Source: Pseudanabaena sp. SR411 (GTDB taxonomy: Bacteria; Cyanobacteriota; Cyanobacteriia; Pseudanabaenales; Pseudanabaenaceae). Taken from it: a DNA stretch of 42,042 nucleotides. The translations under genes and the position numbers were made by a program. Shown one piece after another: positions 7,570 to 16,709 of the stretch (positions are counted from its first letter, which is position 1; every line of letters starts with the position of its first letter). The stretch lies in NCBI RefSeq assembly GCF_002251945.1, contig NZ_NDHW01000245.1, forward strand, positions 60,241 through 102,282, read 5' to 3'. The notes under the pieces are model-generated. The model searched no databases. It saw only the letters and a list, made by a program, of their open reading frames with translations, and had not been told where the DNA came from.

Positions 7570-9732
7570 CTAAAACTTAGAGTTAGCATTGAGATTATTA
7601 GGCTGTTCTAAAGCCATAATCTGTTGCTGGACGGAAGGAGAATACAAACGAAGATAGTTCCAATAGTTACCTAAAACCTTGGACACATAATCTCTAGTTT
7701 CGTCATAGGGAATATTATTGACGAACTCATCGGGATCACCTACCCCCCTTGCTTCCACCCATCTACCCACCGCTCCTGGCCCTGCATTGTAGCTAGCAAC
7801 GGCAAGCATCGAGTTATTGCCATAGCGACCATGGGTATAGTCTAGATACCAAGTTCCAAAATTGATATTATCTTCTGGTCGATCAAGATTGTAGTTGTTC
7901 ACTCCCTTTTTGCTAGCAATCCATGAGCCAGTATCTGGCATAATTTGCATCAGGCCGATCGCCCCAGAGCGAGAACGAATTTGAGCCTCAAAGCGAGATT
8001 CTTGGCGCATTAAACCGATGACTAGGGCTGGGGAAAGTTTGCGTTCATTCGCCCAGTTAGAGATCAAATCCCAATAATGAAATGGATAGAGAGAATGGAT
8101 ATAGGCAGGATGCTGCTTCAGTTGCACTATTTCTGCTTTTTGAGCATTGGAAACATCAATCCAATCCAGACTTTCAAGAGTTTTAATCCCAATCAAGTTA
8201 TCTTGATTGGCAACCCGTAATACGCCATCAGTAAAGATTTCCTTTGGTTCCAGATTGCGCTTGCCACGCAACTCCGTTACCCACTGCGATCGCGCATCCC
8301 GATCTAGACCGAGGATATATAGCTCTTGCAGTTTAGCTGATCCCGCAGGTAAAGGCTGTCTGGCACTAGGTAAAGCGATCGCAGGTGCTACATACCTTGC
8401 TGTGGTAAAAGTACCGACATTCCAGCCGAGCGAACTTGCGGATCGCCATGCATAGTAAGAATCAGGATGTTGACGGATGGTGAATTCAAATAACGTTTTG
8501 GCTTTAGCTTTATCACCAATTTGATTAGCCCATTTACCAGCCCAGAAACTTGCTTCCGCAGTGAAGGTGCTATCAGGACTATTGGCAATTAATGCGTCAA
8601 CTGTGGCGATCGCATTCTTGATTTGTCCACTTCTTGCTTGCCCCTTGGCAATGCGCCAACGCAATTCTCCCGCATCATTGCTACTACCATAGCGACTTAA
8701 CAATAGATTGCGAACGTCACTGGCTGCTTTGGGACTTCCAAGTTTATCTTGTAAAATTGCAGCCTTAATCCCTAGGGCTTCCCCTGCGGTCTCAGGATAA
8801 TTGGCAACAATGCGATCCGTAGCGGCGATCGCTGCTTGGGGCGAGTCAATTTGCGTAATCCGAATCAGAGCGCGAGGTGCTTGGGGACTTTTAGGAAACT
8901 GCTGAACAACGCGATTGTAAGCAGCGATCGCCGCATCAATTTGCTTGCCGCGATGGAGACTACGCGCGTAATTGTAAGCAGTGCTGGGATTGACTGTGGC
9001 GCGACTGTAAGCATTAGCAGCTTTGCCAAATTCAAAATTATTGTAATAGCCCTCAGCGATCGCCCACCATTGATCGGCTGTGAGTGATGGGGACCTCGCC
9101 ACTAGACGATTTAAAATCGGCACAATCTCTTTAGAATCACTAAAATAAGTCGCCAGATGCGCCATCAGATCCACTCGATTTGGCGTTTGGGCTAGTAGAC
9201 GCAATGCGACCTGTTGCGATCGGGGATGGGCAGGAAATTTTTGTAAAAGTTGTTGATTTTGTCCAAGGGCAAACATCGCTTCGGCGGCGGCAGGGCTATC
9301 AGGGAATTTAGCTAAAATTTGTTGCCAAGTTGCGGTTGCTGAAGGGAGATCGCGGAGTTGGGTTTGCGCCTGTGCGCGTTTGAGCAGAACGTAATCAGCT
9401 AAAACTGGATATTTCGTTTCCAATTTGTCAAGAGCAGCGATCGCCTCACGGGGCTTACGGTTGTTGAGATGGATATCTGCAATCACTAAACGAGCGCGAA
9501 CATGATCCGTATCGGTAGAATTTTGCTGTTTGGCTTGAGTTTCTAATTTGGCAAGTCTCTGATCAATAGGTGTATAGGTTAGTGGATCAAAGGATTTGCT
9601 GTCTCGATTATTGGCGAGGCTAGCATTCAACGTCAGATCAGATTCTGAAGAGGCAGTAATTAGTGGGGCGCTAGCTCCTGCTAATGTAGCACTGAGCATA
9701 AGCACAATTGACCAACGCATTAATTTTCTCAT
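7570..9732 (-). CDS. Soluble lytic murein transglycosylase (Slt-like) with TPR-rich body
   Basis: 720 residues. The N-terminus (RKLMRWSIVLMLSATLAG, then small residues) is a signal peptide, so it acts in the periplasm. Residues about 55-460 are helical TPR-like repeats of the Slt70 U-ring type. The C-terminal SLT domain (about 560-690) has the catalytic Glu578 in RQESRF, then GAIGLMQIMP, AVASYNAGPGAV and the closing YVSKVLGNYWNY. It cleaves the MurNAc-GlcNAc bond in peptidoglycan, releasing 1,6-anhydro products. It lies downstream of sufD on the same strand but is separated by a hairpin, so it is probably a separate unit. Confidence 0.9.
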   Translation of the reverse strand: MRKLMRWSIVLMLSATLAGASAPLITASSESDLTLNASLANNRDSKSFDPLTYTPIDQRLAKLETQAKQQNSTDTDHVRARLVIADIHLNNRKPREAIAALDKLETKYPVLADYVLLKRAQAQTQLRDLPSATATWQQILAKFPDSPAAAEAMFALGQNQQLLQKFPAHPRSQQVALRLLAQTPNRVDLMAHLATYFSDSKEIVPILNRLVARSPSLTADQWWAIAEGYYNNFEFGKAANAYSRATVNPSTAYNYARSLHRGKQIDAAIAAYNRVVQQFPKSPQAPRALIRITQIDSPQAAIAATDRIVANYPETAGEALGIKAAILQDKLGSPKAASDVRNLLLSRYGSSNDAGELRWRIAKGQARSGQIKNAIATVDALIANSPDSTFTAEASFWAGKWANQIGDKAKAKTLFEFTIRQHPDSYYAWRSASSLGWNVGTFTTARYVAPAIALPSARQPLPAGSAKLQELYILGLDRDARSQWVTELRGKRNLEPKEIFTDGVLRVANQDNLIGIKTLESLDWIDVSNAQKAEIVQLKQHPAYIHSLYPFHYWDLISNWANERKLSPALVIGLMRQESRFEAQIRSRSGAIGLMQIMPDTGSWIASKKGVNNYNLDRPEDNINFGTWYLDYTHGRYGNNSMLAVASYNAGPGAVGRWVEARGVGDPDEFVNNIPYDETRDYVSKVLGNYWNYLRLYSPSVQQQIMALEQPNNLNANSKF

Positions 9733-9796
9733 CCCGATACGTTCTTGATGCTGAGCATCCTAACATTTTTCACAGGTTGACTTATAGCACTTTTCG

Positions 9797-9833
9797 TAAA
9801 AAAGAAACGACGCAAAGCATCGCTTCTTTTTTA
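9797..9833. terminator. Hairpin downstream of sufD
   Basis: Arms TAAAAAAGAAACGACGC and GCATCGCTTCTTTTTTA pair with two mismatches around an AAA loop. It is placed between the sufD stop and the lytic transglycosylase start. On the minus strand it presents GC(TTT)GC, the usual core in this window, and probably ends the suf operon transcript. Confidence 0.6.
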
Positions 9834-9842
9834 TTTTATATT

Positions 9843-11243
9843 TTATGCTTTGGTTTTCTCAAGCACAAAGTTACTAAGCGATCGCTGCACCGACACAATC
9901 GGAATCTGAGCGATCGCTTCCGTTGCAAAGGCATAGGTAAGCAGATTTGCTGCACTCTCTGCATCGATCGCTCGACTTTGTAAGTAGAAGATCTCCTCCG
10001 CATCAAGCTGGCTGACAGTAGCACCGTGAGCGCATTTGACATTATCTGCAAAAATCTCTAGTTGTGGCTTCGTATCCACTCGCGCCTTACCTGATAGCAG
10101 TAGATTACGGCTTAACTGCGCTGAGTCAGTTTGCTGAGCCAACTTCGCAACTTGAATTTTGCCATTAAAGACGGCATGGGAACGTCCATCAGCAATACAC
10201 TTATGCAACTGCTTACTGGAACCATGAGGGTAATTATGAGCGATCACAGAATGTGTGTCTGCAAGCTGTTCCCCATCGATGAAGGCTAAACCCGTCAGCG
10301 AAGTTTCGGTCTGTTCTGCCATCTGCTGCACGATCAAGTTTTGGCGCGAAATCTTTGCACCGAGACTAATTGATTGATTTGTATAGACGCTATTTCTTGC
10401 TTGAGCGATCGCCGTTGTATTAATATGTACTGACTCATTGCCTTGCCATTGCACCTTAGTATGATTGACCTGTGCGCCTTCCGATAGCCAAACTTCCGTT
10501 ACCACATTCGTGAAATAGGTCTGATTGTCTTGACCAACAAAAGTCTGTAAGAAGGTCAAATTACTATGGGTTTCCGCAATCACTAAACAACGGGGCTGGG
10601 TGATTAAGGTTGCATTTCCTGCTTGAGGAACAGATACAAATAGTAATTGAATAGGATTCTTAACCACTAAATCTTTAGGCGCGAGAATAATCGCTACATC
10701 AGCTATACAAGCAGTATTCAGGCTGGCAAAATAATCATTCGCATCAGGATGTTGGGCGAAGTGAGATCGCAACTTTGGCAAAATGCGATCGCCAAGGGTT
10801 AACAATGTCCCAACTACTAAACCTTGCTCAACACCTGTTGTATCTGAAAATTTTTCGCTATATTCCCCATTCACAAACACAAGCAGATTGCCAGAAGTTT
10901 CAGGAGCCGTATGTTTGGCAATTAAGCTCTCTACACCTGTTGAAATAGCAGATGAATTAGCAAAAGTTAGACTACCCAAAGAGGAAACATCGGTATATTT
11001 CCATTCTTCGTCTTTAGTCGTGGGAAAAGAAAGTGCTGATAGGCGATCGCTAGCTAATTGACGCAGTTCGCCCACAAACTGATTAGTATTGTGATCGATA
11101 TTAGGAACACCAGATTTTAGTCCCAGAATTCGCGAGCTAAACTGGTTACTATCCACAGCCAATTTACTGCGCGTATTCACAGCACCCTTGAATTCGTGCT
11201 CTGGAATTTGATCTTCCAATGGGTCATAAACTTGAATAGACAT
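9843..11243 (-). CDS. sufD: Fe-S cluster assembly scaffold subunit SufD
   Basis: 466 residues of the SufB/SufD beta-helix family. The C-terminal half has the family core (NLLLSGKARVDTKPQLEI, then DNVKCAHGATVSQLDAEEIF). It partners SufB and SufC in the SufBC2D scaffold that builds Fe-S clusters in the cytosol. The start overlaps the sufC stop by one base (TAATG), so the two are translationally coupled. In many cyanobacteria sufS follows sufD; here a hairpin and an unrelated murein enzyme follow. Confidence 0.95.
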   Translation of the reverse strand: MSIQVYDPLEDQIPEHEFKGAVNTRSKLAVDSNQFSSRILGLKSGVPNIDHNTNQFVGELRQLASDRLSALSFPTTKDEEWKYTDVSSLGSLTFANSSAISTGVESLIAKHTAPETSGNLLVFVNGEYSEKFSDTTGVEQGLVVGTLLTLGDRILPKLRSHFAQHPDANDYFASLNTACIADVAIILAPKDLVVKNPIQLLFVSVPQAGNATLITQPRCLVIAETHSNLTFLQTFVGQDNQTYFTNVVTEVWLSEGAQVNHTKVQWQGNESVHINTTAIAQARNSVYTNQSISLGAKISRQNLIVQQMAEQTETSLTGLAFIDGEQLADTHSVIAHNYPHGSSKQLHKCIADGRSHAVFNGKIQVAKLAQQTDSAQLSRNLLLSGKARVDTKPQLEIFADNVKCAHGATVSQLDAEEIFYLQSRAIDAESAANLLTYAFATEAIAQIPIVSVQRSLSNFVLEKTKA

Positions 11244-12025
11244 TATGCTAACACCGCCTCTTCTTCCTTGAGCCAGTCGTAGCCCTTTTCTTCTAATTCT
11301 AGAGCCAAGTCTTTACCGCCAGTAAGAATGATCTTGCCATTTTCCATTACATGAATGAAGTCGGGAATAATGTAATTGAGCAAGCGTTGATAGTGGGTGA
11401 TTACCAACGAAGAATTTTGAGGTGTTGAGAGCTTATTCACCCCACCCGCCACAATACGCAATGCATCAATATCCAGCCCCGAATCAGTCTCATCCAGAAT
11501 TGCTAGCGTGGGATCAAGAATTGCCATTTGCAAGATTTCATTGCGCTTCTTTTCACCACCCGAAAATCCTTCATTGACACTACGACTCAAGAAGCTAGGA
11601 TTCATTTCTACGATTTCTAACTTCTCTTGAATAAAGTCATCAAAATCGATGATATCTAGTTCTTCTAAACCCTGATGTTTTCTCAAATTGTTGTAGGACA
11701 GGCGCAAGAAATCAGAATTAGTCACCCCTGGGATTTCGAGAGGATATTGAAAGGCTAAAAATATTCCTTCTCTAGATCTAATTTCAGGTTCTAAATCTAA
11801 AAGATTTTTGCCCTTATACCAAATCTCACCACCTGTGACCGTATAGGCTGGATGTCCCGCTAATACTTTAGAGAAGGTGCTTTTGCCAGAGCCGTTGGGC
11901 CCCATAATCGCATGGACTTCACCAGCTTTAATTTCGAGATTTAGTCCTTTAAGAATCTGGACTCCATCCACTTCCGCAGTCAAATCCTTGACCGATAAAA
12001 TTACTTCACTATTTTCAACAATCAT
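11243..12025 (-). CDS. sufC: Fe-S cluster assembly ATPase SufC
   Basis: 260 residues. ABC-type ATPase with Walker [10 protein letters not shown], the SufC-type signature [14 protein letters not shown], and Walker [12 protein letters not shown] followed by the switch His in [11 protein letters not shown]. It drives conformational change of SufB-SufD during cluster assembly and is not a membrane transporter. It lies between the DUF29-like gene and sufD; the gap of 102 bases upstream shows no separate promoter that I can support. Confidence 0.97.
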   Translation of the reverse strand: MIVENSEVILSVKDLTAEVDGVQILKGLNLEIKAGEVHAIMGPNGSGKSTFSKVLAGHPAYTVTGGEIWYKGKNLLDLEPEIRSREGIFLAFQYPLEIPGVTNSDFLRLSYNNLRKHQGLEELDIIDFDDFIQEKLEIVEMNPSFLSRSVNEGFSGGEKKRNEILQMAILDPTLAILDETDSGLDIDALRIVAGGVNKLSTPQNSSLVITHYQRLLNYIIPDFIHVMENGKIILTGGKDLALELEEKGYDWLKEEEAVLA

Positions 12026-12127
12026 CTATGTTTCTCTTAACAGTTAAATTCAATTGTAATGCTTTTCGCTCCAGATAGTTCCAGATAAATAGATAGGATT
12101 TGCTAGCATTTCCACACATTCATAGTT

Positions 12128-12553
12128 TCAACCCGTGGTTAATAAATGCATAGCGCGTTTCAAGATCTCCGATTGATTCACCATTTTACCAAGGGCGATC
12201 GCATCATAAGCACCACCAAAAGCCTCTAATCTGGCATTATCCAAAGCCCGATCATATGCCTCGTCGAAAATTTCTTGCAATTCGCGATCGCTTAAATAAT
12301 TGCCGCCAGCCTTCCGCCGTTTGTTTGTGCGTTGGATTGAGAATATAGAATTACGAATTGATACATCCCAAGAACTAGTAGATCGCTGTTCGGCAGATTG
12401 CTTGATTAGATGTAGTAAAAGAATCACAGCATAACTTTGGATTTTATTAATCTTGTCGTCTTTGCTCATCTCTTCTAGCTCATCTATCAGCATCAGAGCA
12501 GATTGGGTATCTCCTCTCTGAATTAGCGATCGCAGTTCTATGAGTTCTTCCAT
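12128..12553 (-). CDS. DUF29-family protein inside the suf operon
   Basis: 141 residues from the ATG at 12553; a GTG five codons upstream is possible, and neither has a good ribosome site. The family pattern is clear: ELEEMSKDDKINKIQSYAVI, LLLHLIKQSAEQR, SWDVSIRNSI, NKRRKAGGNYL, and a helical end with AFGGAYDA. DUF29 proteins are common, often in many copies, in cyanobacteria and have no established function. It is all-helical and cytosolic, with no Cys. It sits between sufB and sufC on the same strand and is presumably co-transcribed with them. Whether it assists Fe-S assembly or is a passenger is unknown. Confidence 0.7.
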   Translation of the reverse strand: MEELIELRSLIQRGDTQSALMLIDELEEMSKDDKINKIQSYAVILLLHLIKQSAEQRSTSSWDVSIRNSIFSIQRTNKRRKAGGNYLSDRELQEIFDEAYDRALDNARLEAFGGAYDAIALGKMVNQSEILKRAMHLLTTG

Positions 12554-12569
12554 AATTCTGTAATTCACA

Positions 12570-12600
12570 AATAAAGTTGACGCTTTGCGTCAACTTTATT
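12570..12600 (-). terminator. Hairpin between sufB and the downstream suf genes
   Basis: Perfect 14-bp arms (AATAAAGTTGACGC / GCGTCAACTTTATT) around TTT, immediately after the sufB stop at 12601-12603. Inside an operon it could act as a partial terminator or RNA stabiliser, lowering expression of DUF29-sufC-sufD relative to sufB. Confidence 0.6.
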
Positions 12601-14037
12601 TTAACCCACACTATTCTCTAACTTCAAAGCCAAGAGCTTATCTGCTTCAACTGCAAATTCCATCGGCAAAGCGTTAAATACTTCTTTACAGAAGCCGCTA
12701 ATAATCATCGAAACTGCATCTTCTACCGCAATACCGCGTTGTTGGAAATAGAAGAGTTGCTCTTCGCCGATCTTAGAAGTGGATGCTTCATGCTCAACCC
12801 TTGCCGTATTATTTTGAACTTGGATATAGGGGAAAGTATTCGCCTGTGAGCAGTCTCCGATTAGCATTGAGTCACATTGAGAATAATTTCTTGCGCCTTC
12901 TGCTTTGGGTGAAATTTTGACTAACCCACGATAGCTATTCTGAGAGCCCCCTGCGGAGATACCTTTGGAAACGATTTTGCTGCGGGTATTTTTGCCAATA
13001 TGGATCATCTTGGAGCCAGTATCAGCCTGTTGCTTGTTGTTTGTCAGTGCGACAGAATAGAACTCACCTACGGAATTTTCACCAACAAGGACACAACTAG
13101 GATACTTCCAAGTAATTGCCGAGCCTGTTTCCACTTGTGTCCAAGAAATTTTCGAGTTTTTGCCTTGGCACAAGCCGCGCTTGGTTACAAAGTTATAGAT
13201 GCCGCCTTTGCCATTTTTATCGCCAGCGTACCAATTCTGCACGGTGGAATATTTGACTTCCGCATCATCTAGGGCAACTATTTCGACAACAGCCGCGTGA
13301 AGTTGATTAGTATCAAACATCGGCGCAGTACAGCCTTCAAGATAGCTCACATAGCTACCTTCTTCAGCAACGATGAGAGTACGCTCAAACTGTCCAGAAT
13401 CGCCATTATTAATGCGGAAATAGGTGGACAGATCCATCGGGCATTTTACGCCTTTAGGGATGTAGACGAAGGAACCATCGCTAAATACGGCGGCGTTCAG
13501 TGCTGAGTAATAGTTATCAGCGATCGGGACGACGCTACCCAAATATTTCTTAATTAGCTCGGGATATTCATGCATCGCTTCCGAGATTGAGCAGAAAATT
13601 ACGCCGACTTTGGCTAAATCTTTTTTAAACGTCGTCGCAACAGAAACGCTGTCAAAGATCGCATCTACGGCGACATTGGCGAGACGTTTTTGTTCGTTGA
13701 GGGAAATTCCTAATTTCTCGAAGGTGTCCAATAGTTCAGGATCAACTTCATCGAGACTAGCCTTTTTCTTGGACTGCTTAGGGGCGGAATAGTAAACGAT
13801 ATCCTGATAATCGATCGCAGGATATTCGACATGCGCCCATGTTGGTTCTTGCATTTTTAACCATTGGCGATACGCTTTGAGTCGAAATTCCAGCATGTAT
13901 TCTGGCTCATTTTTCTTAGCCGAAATCATGCGAACGACATCTTCGCTCAGACCGCGAGGAATAGTGTCCGACTCAATGGACGTAACAAATCCGTATTTGT
14001 ATGGTTGGTTGACAAGTGCTTGAACCGTTGCAGTCAT
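12601..14037 (-). CDS. sufB: Fe-S cluster assembly scaffold subunit SufB
   Basis: 478 residues, the normal length for SufB. Hallmarks seen: [20 protein letters not shown] near the start, [27 protein letters not shown], and the C-terminal [20 protein letters not shown] followed by GIAVEDA. It is the main scaffold on which the nascent cluster is assembled with SufC and SufD. It is the first gene of the operon, divergent from sufR; the shared 239-base region holds the SufR operator. Confidence 0.97.
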   Translation of the reverse strand: MTATVQALVNQPYKYGFVTSIESDTIPRGLSEDVVRMISAKKNEPEYMLEFRLKAYRQWLKMQEPTWAHVEYPAIDYQDIVYYSAPKQSKKKASLDEVDPELLDTFEKLGISLNEQKRLANVAVDAIFDSVSVATTFKKDLAKVGVIFCSISEAMHEYPELIKKYLGSVVPIADNYYSALNAAVFSDGSFVYIPKGVKCPMDLSTYFRINNGDSGQFERTLIVAEEGSYVSYLEGCTAPMFDTNQLHAAVVEIVALDDAEVKYSTVQNWYAGDKNGKGGIYNFVTKRGLCQGKNSKISWTQVETGSAITWKYPSCVLVGENSVGEFYSVALTNNKQQADTGSKMIHIGKNTRSKIVSKGISAGGSQNSYRGLVKISPKAEGARNYSQCDSMLIGDCSQANTFPYIQVQNNTARVEHEASTSKIGEEQLFYFQQRGIAVEDAVSMIISGFCKEVFNALPMEFAVEADKLLALKLENSVG

Positions 14038-14142
14038 GTCAGTCGAGGCTCCTGATGGTTTACTTGTAAAGTTAGTGCTTCACGCTAGCTTTACTGGATT
14101 AAAACAACTTACTTGTTTCTTTACTAATTGTAAGGTACATTA

Positions 14143-14158
14143 ACAACATCCAAGTTGT
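14143..14158. promoter_or_regulatory. SufR operator (CAAC-N6-GTTG)
   Basis: ACAACATCCAAGTTGT is a perfect inverted repeat containing CAAC-N6-GTTG, the site known for cyanobacterial SufR. It lies between sufB and sufR, 106 bases upstream of the sufB start and 119 upstream of the sufR ATG. A minus-strand TACAAT at about 14129-14134 could be the sufB -10 element, which would place the operator over the -35 region. A weaker ACAA-N5-TTGT at 14104-14116 may be a second site. Confidence 0.8.
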
Positions 14159-14276
14159 CAAAGTCATTTTTTATAAACTTTTTTATAAACTTTGTAACCT
14201 TGCTTAAGTTTTGTCTAAGTTTTGTATGTAATGACGAAACTTTCTCAAGACCCTATTGCCCTCAGGAGCTGATTCT

Positions 14277-14978
14277 ATGAAAACTCCCATCGGCGTTGCG
14301 GAGATGATCACGCCAGACTTAAAGCCAGACTTAAAAGGCGATGTCAAGCATGAGTCGAAACACGACACTAAGCAAGATATTTTGCAACATCTGCTTAAGC
14401 GTGGTGAAGTAACAGCCCAAGATTTAGCAGAAAGACTGGATATTAGTCCTCAAGCAATCCGTAAGCATTTAAAGGATCTCGAAACTGAGGGATTGATCTA
14501 TCACACTGCTGAGCAGGTAGGTATGGGTAGACCGCAGTTTGTGTATGCTTTGACGGTAGCGGGACGCGATCGCTTTCCTGATAGCTATAATCAATTCGCC
14601 GTAAATTTCTTGGATACGCTGATCGATACTTTAGGTAAAGAGCAAGTATCTGAGGTACTGCAAAAGCAATGGCAACGCAAAGCTCAACATTATAAATCTT
14701 TACTGGGAATCGGTTCGCTCAAGCAACGGTTAGAAAAATTAGCCGAAATTCGTCGTTCTGAAGGTTATGTGACGGAGTGGTTTCCCGTAGAAGGGAAAAA
14801 ACAAAGTTTTATCTTTACGGAATATAACTGTGCGATCGCCCATGTTGCCGAATCATTTCCAAGTGTGTGTGGACATGAATTAGAAATGTTTGCCACAGTG
14901 CTAGATTGTCCTGTGGAGCGGACACATTGGATGGTTGACGGTGAGCATCGTTGTGGATATTTGATTCAGAATAATTGA
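14277..14978 (+). CDS. sufR: Iron-sulphur-sensing repressor SufR
   Basis: 233 residues from ATG 14277, chosen because AGGAG lies eight bases upstream; a TTG 21 bases earlier has none. Residues about 25-85 form a winged helix-turn-helix (TAQDLAERLDISPQAIRKHLKDL, GRPQFVY wing). The C-terminal Cys set (CAIAHVAESFPSVCGHE, then LDCPVERTHWMVDGEHRCGY) matches SufR cluster ligands. SufR binds a 4Fe-4S cluster and represses sufBCD when Fe-S is sufficient. It is divergent from sufB, with the operator between them. Its last codons form the left arm of a palindrome. Confidence 0.95.
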   Translation: MKTPIGVAEMITPDLKPDLKGDVKHESKHDTKQDILQHLLKRGEVTAQDLAERLDISPQAIRKHLKDLETEGLIYHTAEQVGMGRPQFVYALTVAGRDRFPDSYNQFAVNFLDTLIDTLGKEQVSEVLQKQWQRKAQHYKSLLGIGSLKQRLEKLAEIRRSEGYVTEWFPVEGKKQSFIFTEYNCAIAHVAESFPSVCGHELEMFATVLDCPVERTHWMVDGEHRCGYLIQNN

Positions 14979-15013
14979 GAGCTAACGCTTCGCGTTAGCT
15001 CTCAATTATTCTG
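14967..15013 (+). terminator. Palindromic terminator overlapping the end of sufR
   Basis: A 22-bp perfect stem with a TTC loop and GCTTCGC core. The left arm starts at 14967, inside the coding region, and includes codons CAG AAT AAT and the TGA stop; the right arm is their exact inverted copy. Confidence 0.75.
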
Positions 15014-15054
15014 CTAGCATAATTATTAGTCTTGAGATAAACATAGGAAAAAAT

Positions 15055-15291
15055 ATGAGTCTGACCCTAACAAGAGATAATGTCGAAAATGTTTTAGATG
15101 AGTTGCGCCCTTATCTAATGTCTGATGGAGGCAATGTAGAACTTGTCGAAATCGAAGGTCCAATTGTGAGATTACGTTTACAAGGTGCTTGTGGTTCTTG
15201 TCCTAGCTCAGCGATGACTTTGAGAATGGGTATTGAACGCAAATTGAAGGAAGAAATTCCTGAAATTGATGAAATCGAACAGGTTTTTTAA
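15055..15291 (+). CDS. nfu: NifU-like C-terminal domain (Nfu) Fe-S carrier
   Basis: 78 residues comprising only the Nfu domain: [19 protein letters not shown], then the cluster-binding C-x-x-C in [12 protein letters not shown], and a C-terminal helix. In cyanobacteria this small protein is the main carrier delivering 4Fe-4S clusters to targets such as photosystem I. It lies downstream of sufR, separated by the sufR terminator, so probably has its own promoter. AGGA lies near the ATG. Its position next to suf genes supports the role. Confidence 0.93.
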   Translation: MSLTLTRDNVENVLDELRPYLMSDGGNVELVEIEGPIVRLRLQGACGSCPSSAMTLRMGIERKLKEEIPEIDEIEQVF

Positions 15292-15323
15292 ACAAAACTA
15301 GGCTTAAGCCAATTATTGTTTAG

Positions 15324-15364
15324 AAAAGCATATAGGTGGCGAAAAGCTCTACCTATATGCTTTT
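15324..15364 (+). terminator. Terminator of nfu
   Basis: Arms AAAAGCATATAGGT and ACCTATATGCTTTT pair exactly around a 13-base loop and the 3' arm ends in a T-run. It lies 33 bases after the nfu stop. Confidence 0.7.
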
Positions 15365-15490
15365 AACAGGCTAAATATTTGGGGATTTTTAAAAATAATT
15401 CTTGTATTCTTGTGAGTTCTTAACTGATGTTACGTGGAATGTAGTTGATAAATCCTTTGTGGAATCGCGAAGCAGGGCAACCAAATGGCC

Positions 15491-15605
15491 ATAGCAATGC
15501 AAGTTTTGCTTAGGACATAAAACCCAAATAAATAGAGGCGGCGCTTCGCCCCGCCTCTATTTATTTGGGTTTTAATTTGTCGTGGCTATTTCTTGTATTG
15601 CTATA
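15491..15605. repeat. TATAGCAATG palindromic element, family 1 copy A
   Basis: A 115-bp imperfect palindrome. The outer arm ATAGCAATGCAAG pairs with CTTGTATTGCTAT, then a looser middle (CTTAGGACATAAAAC) and a strong inner stem (CCCAAATAAATAGAGGCGG) with a GCTTCGC core. The element fills most of the gap between nfu and the stress gene; the rest of that 500-base gap shows no gene. Confidence 0.7.
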
Positions 15606-15795
15606 CGCTGGCTGAGCGGAGTCGAAGCCACTCTCATAGGAGGCAAATTTCTTTTTCCTACGTTTTGTATTGTAATCAATCAATTCACTCAATTCATTCA
15701 AAAATTAATTGCCAACTTATTAAAATTAATATTTATACGGAGTTGTTAAATTCGACTCAGGTAAATCAGTCCTCAAATTTAATAAGGAGAGCATC

Positions 15796-16407
15796 ATGAG
15801 TACAGAAGTTCAAGCCGAGACAACTGCTGATTCTTTCGATCCTAACATCGTTCCCGCAGAGACCAAAGCCCGTAAAGAGCGGGAAGGAGTCAATTATAAG
15901 CATACTCCTGATAATGCAGAAGATGCTGACAGCATTCACACTGCCGATGGTTATACCGTAGATACAGAAGGGTTGATGAACAACTATGCTGTCGAACCGC
16001 CGATGTATGTAGAAGATGGTGGTACAAGTGAGGCTAATCTTCCTGTAGTTGAGAGGTTCACAATAGTTGATGTTTTTTCGACAAATATTGAAGCAGAGAA
16101 TGTCGCAACGGAAATTCATAAGGCAGGGATAGGTAGAAACAAGATTTCTGTGCTGGGCAAAAATTATCATGATGCTGCTCATGGTTATGGATCGCTGAAC
16201 TGGCAGGATATCGAAGCAGATGGTGGGTTGACTAAAGTTTTGAAAAGTGCAGGAATTGTTGAGTCGGAAGCCCGTAAATATGAGGCGGAAATCGCCGCAG
16301 GAAAATTTTTGGTAGTGGTAATTGGTGAAAATGCGGATGTGATTACAACTAAAGAGATTTTGATTAATACTGGTCATCGCATCAACGCTCTCCAAGAAAA
16401 AGTCTAA
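15796..16407 (+). CDS. General-stress-protein (YflT-like) domain protein with acidic N-terminal region
   Basis: 203 residues. The N-terminal 85 residues are hydrophilic and probably disordered, with a distinctive stretch (EREGVNYKHTPDNAEDADS, then VDTEGLMNNYAVEPPMYV). The C-terminal 110 residues (TIVDVFSTNIEAENVATEI, KISVLGKNY, KFLVVVIGENADV) resemble the YflT/general stress protein 17M fold, in which a helix after the first strand covers a small sheet. No catalytic residues are evident. The start is well supported by AAGGAGAG before ATG. A 209-codon antisense reading frame overlaps it but has no ribosome site. The function is unknown; a stress role is inferred from the family name only. Confidence 0.65.
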   Translation: MSTEVQAETTADSFDPNIVPAETKARKEREGVNYKHTPDNAEDADSIHTADGYTVDTEGLMNNYAVEPPMYVEDGGTSEANLPVVERFTIVDVFSTNIEAENVATEIHKAGIGRNKISVLGKNYHDAAHGYGSLNWQDIEADGGLTKVLKSAGIVESEARKYEAEIAAGKFLVVVIGENADVITTKEILINTGHRINALQEKV

Positions 16408-16460
16408 CTTTTTCGCTATTTTGCCATTTCACATGCTTCCCCATATGAGTGAAAACTTTA

Positions 16461-16679
16461 TGCAGGGCTTTGCGCTCAAACCTAAATCAAGAAATCCTGT
16501 AAAAATGTTGCTTTATAGCAACGCAAGAGATAGCTAGGACAAATCAAAACCAAAAAGATGAGTGGCGGCGCTTCGCGCCGCCACTCATCTTTTTGGTTTT
16601 ATGTCCTAAGCAAAACTTACATTGCTATACAACACTTTTACAGGATTTCTTGTGGTTCTTTTGATCGATGATTGCTGCA
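16461..16679. repeat. Family 2 palindromic element interrupted by a family 1 element
   Basis: Left arm (TGCAG...CTTTGCGCTCAAACC...AAGAAATCCTGTAAAAATGTTG) pairs with right arm (CAACACTTTTACAGGATTTCTTG...TTGCTGCA). The same element occurs uninterrupted at 23962-24065. Here its apex is opened by a complete family 1 element at 16513-16629. Confidence 0.7.
16513..16629. repeat. TATAGCAATG palindromic element, family 1 copy B (nested)
   Basis: Outer arms TTATAGCAACGCAAG and ACTTACATTGCTATA flank a middle region (GTCCTAAGCAAAAC on the right) and a long inner stem ACCAAAAAGATGAGTGGCGG with GCTTCGC core. It resembles copies at 15491-15605 and 27571-27688. Confidence 0.7.
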
Positions 16680-16709
16680 AATAAAGACTGCGTATAATGC
16701 AATCTTTAT

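Noticed and set aside
15766-16395. A 209-codon antisense frame over the general-stress-like gene
   Set aside because: No ribosome site, atypical residue make-up and no recognisable motif. The plus-strand gene has a strong AAGGAGAG site and a family-like domain.
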